From assembly GCA_040224245.1 (NCBI GenBank), contig JBEGIR010000076.1:1-40661 (forward strand): a stretch of 40,661 bases of DNA. Direction: 5' to 3'. Source of the stretch: Puniceicoccaceae bacterium. GTDB taxonomy: Bacteria > Verrucomicrobiota > Verrucomicrobiia > Opitutales > JAFGAQ01. The translations under genes and the position numbers were made by a program. Shown in pieces: positions 34,817 through 40,661 of the stretch (its first letter is position 1; the number at the start of each line of letters is the position of its first letter). The notes beneath the pieces are model-generated. The model saw nothing but the letters and a program-made list of their open reading frames with translations. It was not told the DNA's origin and made no database searches.

Positions 34817-36550
34817 TCAGACACCCACCTGATTGGTGTAGAGCTTTCGGTACAACTCGCAGGAATCCATCAACTCAGCATGTGTGCCCTGGGCCAGCAG
34901 GCGTCCCTTGTCGAGCACCAGGATACGGTCGACAAAGCGGATGCTGCTGAACCGGTGTGCGATGATCAGTGCCGTCACTCCATCAAACAGATTTTCAAGG
35001 GCCATCTGAATTTTTTCCTCACTCTCGCTATCGAGCGCAGAAGTCGCCTCGTCCATGATCAGGATGGGGGCATGTTTTAAAAATGCACGCGCCAGCGCGA
35101 TGCGCTGCTTCTGCCCGCCACTGAGGTTCAGTCCTCGCTGTCCGGTCTGAGTCTGGTATCCCTCCGGGAGAGACAGGATGAAATCGTGGATGTACGCCTT
35201 CTTTGCTGCGGTTTCGACCTGTTCCATTGATGCTTCCGGATTTCCCAGCTTGAGATTCTCAAGAAAGGTGCCCGAAAACAGCACGGGTTCCTGCAATACA
35301 ACGGCGATGTGCTTGCGAAGCGACTGCAGTGAAATCGATTTTACATCGTGACGATCCAAGCAAATGGAACCGCTGTCGGGATCGTAAAACCGGGGTAACA
35401 GCTGTATCAGTGTGGATTTTCCGGCCCCACTCGGTCCAACCACCGCAACCTTCTCTCCCGGTTGGATGCAAAAGCTGACTTCCTGCAAGGTGGGTTCCTG
35501 CCCATAGGAAAAATTCACATTCTCAAACGCAATCGAACCTTCAACCTTTTCCAATTCAACCGGGTGTTCCGCTTCACGCACAGCCACTTCATGGTTCATG
35601 ACTTCTTCAAGCCGCTCGAGCGCACCGCGGCCACGCTGAAAGCGACTCGATAACACACCGATCTTTTTCACCGGCTCGTAGCACAGGTACAGCGCCGCGA
35701 TCATGGTGAACAGATCCGATTGAGAAATATCGAGGAAGTAGGCCGCGACAAACGCAATGCTCACTCCAAAAACTGTGATGACTTCGATGGTTGGAGACAG
35801 TGCGTGATAATACGCGACCACCCGCAACTGGGTGCGCATGAACTCCCGAATCCTGCCCATGAAGTGGTCGAAAAACCTTCCTTCTGCACGAAAAATTCGG
35901 ATCTCCCGACTCCCCAGTACCGCATCGGAGACCATCTGCGACAGATCTCCCAACTCCTCTTGCTGCTTCTTTACCTTGTTAAACAGCTTTTTTCCAAGCT
36001 TCTGAACCGGAAGTACGCAGATCGGAATCACAAACAATGATCCCAGCATCATCGAAAAGCGTACATCCATGAACGACATGTAGATCAAAAAGCCCACCGC
36101 AGCCAACAGCTGCAGTGGCTGCTTGACCACATCAACCGCATTCTCCGTAAAGGTTTGCTGTATGATGGTTGCATCAGCCGTAAGACGCGAAACCAGATCC
36201 CCCAGTCCCCGATTGTTAAAATAGGCGACTTCCACCTCCAGCAGTTTCTGGTAGTAGCGGCAGCGAATCTCTTCGAGGATCATCACCCCGCCTTTGTTGA
36301 TAAAATACACATTCAGATAACCACTGACTCCGCGCAGGATGAAAATGATCGGAATGCCAAAGACCGTGAGCAGCAGTCGTCCCAGCTCCATGGTTTCACC
36401 ATCGGCAAAAACTCGTGGCAGTACCCATCTCATCATGCCGGGAATTCCCGCGCCACTGGCAATGGCAAAGAGGATACCAAAAAGAATGCCCCAGACGTAG
36501 AAGCGTTTCCCGTCCTTGAGCGATACGATGTATGGCCAGAATTTTTTCAT
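34817..36550 (-). CDS. MsbA-like ABC exporter
   Basis: A half-size ABC exporter, 577 residues, working as a homodimer in the inner membrane. The N-terminal domain (about 1-310) has six helices. The ATPase domain has Walker A (GPSGAGKST), signature (LSGGQ), Walker B (ILIMDEATSALD) and the H loop (IIAHR). It resembles lipid A flippases (MsbA) and related lipid or peptide exporters. Its neighbours (acyltransferase with GT9-like domain, DUF4254 protein) support a role in moving a glycolipid, perhaps lipid A-core; this is inference. The 160 bases between this start and the acyltransferase stop hold nothing I can identify. Confidence 0.9.
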   Translation of the reverse strand: MKKFWPYIVSLKDGKRFYVWGILFGILFAIASGAGIPGMMRWVLPRVFADGETMELGRLLLTVFGIPIIFILRGVSGYLNVYFINKGGVMILEEIRCRYYQKLLEVEVAYFNNRGLGDLVSRLTADATIIQQTFTENAVDVVKQPLQLLAAVGFLIYMSFMDVRFSMMLGSLFVIPICVLPVQKLGKKLFNKVKKQQEELGDLSQMVSDAVLGSREIRIFRAEGRFFDHFMGRIREFMRTQLRVVAYYHALSPTIEVITVFGVSIAFVAAYFLDISQSDLFTMIAALYLCYEPVKKIGVLSSRFQRGRGALERLEEVMNHEVAVREAEHPVELEKVEGSIAFENVNFSYGQEPTLQEVSFCIQPGEKVAVVGPSGAGKSTLIQLLPRFYDPDSGSICLDRHDVKSISLQSLRKHIAVVLQEPVLFSGTFLENLKLGNPEASMEQVETAAKKAYIHDFILSLPEGYQTQTGQRGLNLSGGQKQRIALARAFLKHAPILIMDEATSALDSESEEKIQMALENLFDGVTALIIAHRFSSIRFVDRILVLDKGRLLAQGTHAELMDSCELYRKLYTNQVGV

Positions 36551-36710
36551 GTTTTGGGGATCGCTGAATTACTCACCCGAGAGATGGGGAAGGAGCACCC
36601 AGCTCGATCCGGTGTTCAGCACTTCAGTCGCACCCTTTCACGCTGAGGAGATCCTGAAACACGCCACCTCATCCTTCCTGAGCCAAGCGTGGAACGCCAC
36701 CCAACTGAAG

Positions 36711-38090
36711 TCAATCTGCAACATGCTCATCGCACTCCAGTCCAAAGTGCCGCCCGAAAGCAATCCAGTCGGGTTCCTTCTGCCATTGCCCGGTGTCCTT
36801 CGGGGTCCACGAATCGGTCAGTCCGCTCACCCGTTTCATCAAACGCATGGTGACTCCAAAGCGCTGCGGGATGCGGGTGTGCGCCGCAAATTTTCGCGAG
36901 AAACTTGTATCATCCAGCACCAACAAAACATCCAGGTAGCGATCCCGAAGAGCGCAGGCCAGTTGGCGATTACTCCGGGTATCGTCAAAAAGATTGTGCG
37001 CCACATCCACCCACGAACTCCACTGGGTCTGCAAGCCTTCGGCATCGCGCGTGATCAGTGTGATTTCGGCGTCTGGCCGACTGTAGCGCAGTGCTTTCAG
37101 AAATCGAATGCCTTGCGTAGGCCACTCCCCGAGATGCTGGTGCAAGACCGCAATACGTGTCTTACGCACGGGATAGCTGGAGAAATCCACCAGTTTCTTC
37201 CGGTGATTCATGCCCAATCGCTCAAAGGGACGGAACAGGATTTTCCAGCGGTTGTGCGTCCACAACCAGTCGATCAGGCATTCTTCATCTGATCGCAGCT
37301 TTTGCTCGAGCCAGCGATTGCTGGCGAGTGTGATTTCGGCGGGATTCTTCTCACAACAAAGTTCTTCAAACTCCACTCGTGCACGCCAGAATGCAATGCG
37401 CTGCGGCAGGATCATCACCATCGATGCATCGTATTTTTTTGCCAGCAGCCCATGCAGTTCTGTCGCAGCAGTCACTCGACCAAAAAAGGGAATGAGCGTG
37501 CCCTGCTCGCGTGTATTCTGATCAAACAACAAGGCTGCAACCCCATTATTGCGCATGACCTCAGTGATCACCTGGATGCCTTCCTTGCGTGACACCAATC
37601 GAAACCCGGCCCGCTCGCGGTGACGCTTCACCATCGCATCAATGCGAGGGTTTCGATTCGGTCGGTACATCACGGCAGTTTGCTTAAAGGCCACACCAGC
37701 CAATGCTGGCCAGGCGTTTGTGGCTTCCAGCATGGAAAAGTGCATGCCAAACAACAACACCGGTCGGCCACGTGCTGCCATGCTCTCCGCAAAACGCTTT
37801 TGCTCAGGGGTCACCTCCAGGCAGCGCAAAAAGCGCTGCATGGAAAAATGGGGGACCGCGAGCGTGAAGAGGCCCATTTCAGCAGTGCGGATGCAAACCC
37901 GACGAACGGTTCGGTGCAGCCATTCGGGAGAGCGCTCCGGAAATGCGTGGTGCAGGTTTGAATAAATCAGGTTGCGACGCTTTGACGGAAACCAGAAAAA
38001 GAGGTGTCCGACACCGTGACAAAATGCACGGGCTGCCCATTCCGGTATGCGGGCAAAAACCCAGCCAACGAAAAATACGAGATAATACAT
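36711..38090 (-). CDS. LpxL-like acyltransferase fused to a GT9-like domain
   Basis: The first 290 residues resemble LpxL/HtrB-type lipid A acyltransferases: a membrane helix (MYYLVFFVGWVFARIPEW), the HX4E catalytic pair His117/Glu122 in FGMHFSMLEA, and the conserved Asp-Gln in LLFDQNTREQGTLIPFFG. Residues from about 305 to 459 begin RIAVLHQHLGEWPTQG, then RFLKALRYSRPDAEITLITR, like the N-terminal half of a GT9 (heptosyltransferase-type) glycosyltransferase, but only about 150 residues follow, too short for a complete GT9. The start is uncertain. ATG 38090 matches LpxL N-termini, while ATG 38165 would leave only a 27-base gap to the DUF4254 gene. Confidence 0.8.
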   Translation of the reverse strand: MYYLVFFVGWVFARIPEWAARAFCHGVGHLFFWFPSKRRNLIYSNLHHAFPERSPEWLHRTVRRVCIRTAEMGLFTLAVPHFSMQRFLRCLEVTPEQKRFAESMAARGRPVLLFGMHFSMLEATNAWPALAGVAFKQTAVMYRPNRNPRIDAMVKRHRERAGFRLVSRKEGIQVITEVMRNNGVAALLFDQNTREQGTLIPFFGRVTAATELHGLLAKKYDASMVMILPQRIAFWRARVEFEELCCEKNPAEITLASNRWLEQKLRSDEECLIDWLWTHNRWKILFRPFERLGMNHRKKLVDFSSYPVRKTRIAVLHQHLGEWPTQGIRFLKALRYSRPDAEITLITRDAEGLQTQWSSWVDVAHNLFDDTRSNRQLACALRDRYLDVLLVLDDTSFSRKFAAHTRIPQRFGVTMRLMKRVSGLTDSWTPKDTGQWQKEPDWIAFGRHFGLECDEHVAD

Positions 38091-38192
38091 GGATGGTCTC
38101 AACGATACATGCAACCTCACCTCGCTGGGACGTGGATCTTCCCAGAGGATCTTCGGGGTTCGCATACCCGATTCAAACAGACTACCCAGCCG

Positions 38193-38780
38193 TCAGGATG
38201 ATGTTCCATACAACTGCGGGTTCAGGCTCGGATCATTGTACATCTTAAACTGGAAATACACACGGTAAGCGCGCTTTCCCTCCTGGATCTCCCTCAAAAA
38301 TTGTTCCAAAATCCCCGTAAGATCTGCGCGCTGCTGCCGGAGCACCTCCAGCTTCTGCTCACACTTGGCACGGTGTTCAGCGCTCACGTCACTGCGCTCA
38401 GTCTGCTCCACCATGTGGTAAACCTTGAGCGCCATGATCGAGAGACGGTCGATGATCATGCCCGGGGTTTCTGAATTGACCGGGGCATTGGCAACATCTG
38501 GTTTTAGCAGTTCAAAGAGAAACTGATCCATGCGCTCGATGAAATCATTGCGCTGCTGGTTGTAGGCGTCAATTGCCCGCTTCGCGCGGTAAACATATTC
38601 GAACCCCTGATCATCGCGACGCGCGCAATCTTCTTCATGCCAGAGGTTGTAGTTCCGCCGATGATTCCCATGGACAAAAACCCAAAGCCCATCCAACCCC
38701 GAGGGATCCTCATCGACCTGGTGCCACTTGGCAGTCCATTCCGCTTGCATGTCGGCAATCTCGCTTGCAGTGATCTTCAT
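38193..38780 (-). CDS. DUF4254 protein
   Basis: A 195-residue cytoplasmic helical protein. The pattern HGNHRRNYNLWHEEDCARRD, then YRAKRAIDAYNQQRNDFIER and MDQFLFELLK matches the DUF4254 family, whose genes are known mainly beside GT9-type LPS glycosyltransferases in Bacteroidota and relatives. Its biochemical role is unknown. Here it precedes the acyltransferase-GT9-like fusion and the exporter, which agrees with that context. It is first in the minus-strand cluster and divergent from the LolC/E gene. Confidence 0.8.
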   Translation of the reverse strand: MKITASEIADMQAEWTAKWHQVDEDPSGLDGLWVFVHGNHRRNYNLWHEEDCARRDDQGFEYVYRAKRAIDAYNQQRNDFIERMDQFLFELLKPDVANAPVNSETPGMIIDRLSIMALKVYHMVEQTERSDVSAEHRAKCEQKLEVLRQQRADLTGILEQFLREIQEGKRAYRVYFQFKMYNDPSLNPQLYGTSS

Positions 38781-38954
38781 GCTCCACCCTTAGGCAATCT
38801 ACCCGAGCGGAGCAATCTCATTTGAACCGCAAACCCGGGTTCACCGTACCCCGTCTTGCGTTCCATGCCCCGTCACCAAGAAAAGCATTGCGCTCACAGA
38901 ATGCGTTGCTTGAGATGCTGTGCCGGTCGCAATCATCGGAATCGCCAATCGCTC

Positions 38955-40184
38955 ATGCCCTGGTCGCTCTACATCGCACTCAAACAGTTGTTTCCAAGCG
39001 GAAAGGGGTTTTCCTTTTTTGCGCTTGTTTCCATCCTCGGCGTGTCGCTCGGAGTGGCCGTTTTGCTGGGGGTACAAACCATCATGAACGGGTTTGGAAG
39101 CCAGATACGGGAGAGCCTGCTCAAGGTAAACGGTGATATCCGAGTCGAATCCAACCGGGTGATCTTTGACTGGGAAAACGTGGAGCAATTCATCGAGTCC
39201 ATGGAAGGAGTTGAGGACGTCAGCCCCTATGCCCACGGAGTCGTGATGCTGCAACATCGCAACCTGCCCGTCTTTCCCGCCGTCATGGGAGTGGATCTGA
39301 GCGAACCCGAACCATTCATCCCCATCCGCGAATTCATGGTGCTTGGGGATTTCGCAGACTTGCATGATGACTCCATCCTGCTGGGTTCCACCCTGGCGCA
39401 ACGCATCGGCGCGACGCTCAACAGCAAAGTCGAGCTGTTCACTCCGTTGATGCTTGATCGACTCAAACGCGATGAAGTGCTATTGCCACGTGAGGTGACG
39501 GTGGCAGGCATTTTTCAGACCGGTCGCAACGACATCGACTCCAACACCGTCATTTCCTCGATGCGTCTGATGCAGGATCTTTACGGACTCGACGAAGGCA
39601 TTCACGGCATGGCCATCCGAGTCACTGAAGGCCACAGTGTTGAAGCCGTTGCCGACCGAATCAATTCACAGCTGAGCAGCCCTCTTCGAGCGGTAACCTG
39701 GCTCGAAACCAATCGTGAATACGTTTTCGTGCTTCAATTCGAGAAAACCATGATGACGATCATCATGTTTTTCATCATATTGGTCGCGTCATTTTCGATT
39801 GCGAGTTCGCTGATGATTTCCGTGATCCGCAAAACCCGCGAAATTGGGCTGCTTGTGGCCATGGGTGCTCGCGCTCGCGATATTGCCGCAAGCTATTGCA
39901 TCCAGGGATTGATCATCGGTATCACAGGTGTTGCCTGCGGTATCGCGCTTCAGGGCATCATCCTGCACTATCGCAATGAAATTGTCTGGACCTTTGCCGA
40001 GCTGACCAACAGTTCCTCTGCGCTGCTTCGCTTCTATCAGTTCAATGACATACCCGCGAAGTACGAGTGGGGTGATTTTTACGTGGTATCTGGCACCACG
40101 ATCCTGATATGCCTGCTTGCGGGACTCGTTCCAGCGATGCGCGCCCTTCGTCTCAATCCCGCCGATGCCTTGCGCAGTGAATGA
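38955..40184 (+). CDS. lolC: LolC/LolE-type lipoprotein-releasing permease
   Basis: A membrane subunit of the LolCDE ABC system, which extracts lipoproteins from the inner membrane for transfer to the outer membrane. The 409 residues show the N-terminal SLYIALKQLFPSGKGFSFFA, then LVSILGVSLGVAVLLGV helix, a large periplasmic domain, and three C-terminal helices containing SSLMISVIRKTREIGLLVAM and GLVPAMRALRLNPADALRSE. A single LolC/E-like protein may serve as a homodimer here (LolF type); a second one is not visible. The ATG at 38955 starts the typical sequence, although the frame runs from 38856. lolD begins 4 bases after its stop. Confidence 0.92.
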   Translation: MPWSLYIALKQLFPSGKGFSFFALVSILGVSLGVAVLLGVQTIMNGFGSQIRESLLKVNGDIRVESNRVIFDWENVEQFIESMEGVEDVSPYAHGVVMLQHRNLPVFPAVMGVDLSEPEPFIPIREFMVLGDFADLHDDSILLGSTLAQRIGATLNSKVELFTPLMLDRLKRDEVLLPREVTVAGIFQTGRNDIDSNTVISSMRLMQDLYGLDEGIHGMAIRVTEGHSVEAVADRINSQLSSPLRAVTWLETNREYVFVLQFEKTMMTIIMFFIILVASFSIASSLMISVIRKTREIGLLVAMGARARDIAASYCIQGLIIGITGVACGIALQGIILHYRNEIVWTFAELTNSSSALLRFYQFNDIPAKYEWGDFYVVSGTTILICLLAGLVPAMRALRLNPADALRSE

Positions 40185-40188
40185 TGCA

Positions 40189-40661
40189 ATGAATTCAACA
40201 ACCGCACCCGTTACATCAGCCGACCCGGCCCTGCTGCGCGTCAGGGATTTGCGCAAGACCTTTGTGGATTCCGGTGCTCCGATTGAGGTGCTCAAGGGAG
40301 CCTGCCTGGAACTGCAGCACGGCGAACACATCGCGATCACAGGTCAGTCGGGTTCCGGCAAATCCACATTTCTCAACCTGATCTGTGCCCTCGAAACATG
40401 CGATTCCGGAATCGTGGAATGGGACGGCGAACCCATCCGCAACCGTGACCACAAACGCCTCGCCACCATGCGGGGTCAGTTCTTCGGATTCATTTTTCAG
40501 ACCTTCTACCTGATCCCGGAGTTGAACGCTGTCGAAAATGTGTTGATCGCTGCCCGACTGCTTCGCCGGGTGGACCGTGCCTGTCGGTCCCGTGCGCAAC
40601 ATCTGCTGGAGGTTGTCGGGTTAAAGGACCGGCTGAAACATCCCGTTCAAAAACTGTCCGG
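40189..40661 (+). CDS. lolD: LolD-type ABC ATPase (partial, cut at the right edge)
   Basis: The ATPase subunit of the LolCDE lipoprotein exporter. The window ends inside the gene after 157 codons, just at the signature motif (KLSG). Visible are the N-terminal LLRVRDLRKTFVDSGAPIEV, Walker A (GQSGSGKST) and the Q loop (FGFIFQTFYLIPELNAVENV). MacB-type ATPases have similar sequences, but the LolC/E gene 4 bases upstream decides for LolD. Walker B and the H loop lie beyond the window. The start is the ATG at 40189. Confidence 0.9.
   Translation, partial: MNSTTAPVTSADPALLRVRDLRKTFVDSGAPIEVLKGACLELQHGEHIAITGQSGSGKSTFLNLICALETCDSGIVEWDGEPIRNRDHKRLATMRGQFFGFIFQTFYLIPELNAVENVLIAARLLRRVDRACRSRAQHLLEVVGLKDRLKHPVQKLS

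Overview
This 40.7 kb window is a dense stretch of bacterial chromosome, with GC in the mid-fifties by eye. It carries about 30 protein genes, one tRNA, one likely restriction-modification insertion, and no rRNA, CRISPR array, insertion sequence or phage genes. The envelope is clearly diderm: there is an LpxI-type lipid A enzyme, an LpxL-like acyltransferase, an MsbA-like exporter, LolC/E and LolD, lipoproteins and a predicted outer-membrane protein. Few genes have a strong Shine-Dalgarno sequence. Together with the ACP-dehydratase fusion and the chorismate mutase-prephenate dehydratase next to scpB, this suggests the PVC group, probably an Opitutae-like verrucomicrobium. That placement is an inference from gene style, not a computed phylogeny.

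Layout. Bases 1-1300 hold an aldo/keto reductase and an initiator tRNA-Met on the minus strand. Bases 1.4-4.6 kb encode a large TPR hybrid sensor kinase with an eroded ATPase domain. A coiled-coil lipoprotein and trpS follow on the minus strand. At 6.6-8.8 kb an acyl carrier protein-FabZ fusion and a GT4 glycosyltransferase form a plus-strand pair. At 8.8-11.9 kb the minus strand carries scpB, pheA and an alpha-oxoamine synthase. At 12.2-18.3 kb the plus strand has pgi, a coiled-coil membrane protein, a 50-residue lipoprotein, rsmI overlapping a Ppx/GppA phosphatase, a non-coding interval with a strong terminator, and a CCA-adding enzyme.

At 18.4-21.0 kb a C5 cytosine methyltransferase, a probable PD-(D/E)XK endonuclease and a small unrecognised protein lie almost end to end on the minus strand. 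The first two look like a mobile R-M cassette. From 21.2 to 26 kb come an outer-membrane-like protein, leuS and lpxI. At 26.0-29.2 kb a MerR-type regulator, a CPD photolyase and an SRPBCC protein form a likely light or photodamage response unit. The regulator has no cobalamin-binding motif but has a Cys-rich C-terminus. At 29.4-30.8 kb two Hsp20 genes sit behind a sequence that fits a sigma-54 promoter, with two upstream 17-bp dyads placed like enhancer sites, and end in a strong terminator.

The remainder holds a secreted FKBP, a RarD-type permease and a TatD nuclease on the plus strand. The minus strand then has an envelope cluster (DUF4254 protein, acyltransferase fused to a GT9-like domain, MsbA-like exporter, and a conserved protein of unknown function). 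A LolC/E-LolD pair follows and runs off the right edge.

The most interesting signals are the sigma-54/enhancer arrangement ahead of the Hsp20 pair, the MerR-photolyase-SRPBCC unit, the unusual initiator tRNA, the eroded hybrid kinase, and the one-base junction between the R-M cassette and the gene after it.
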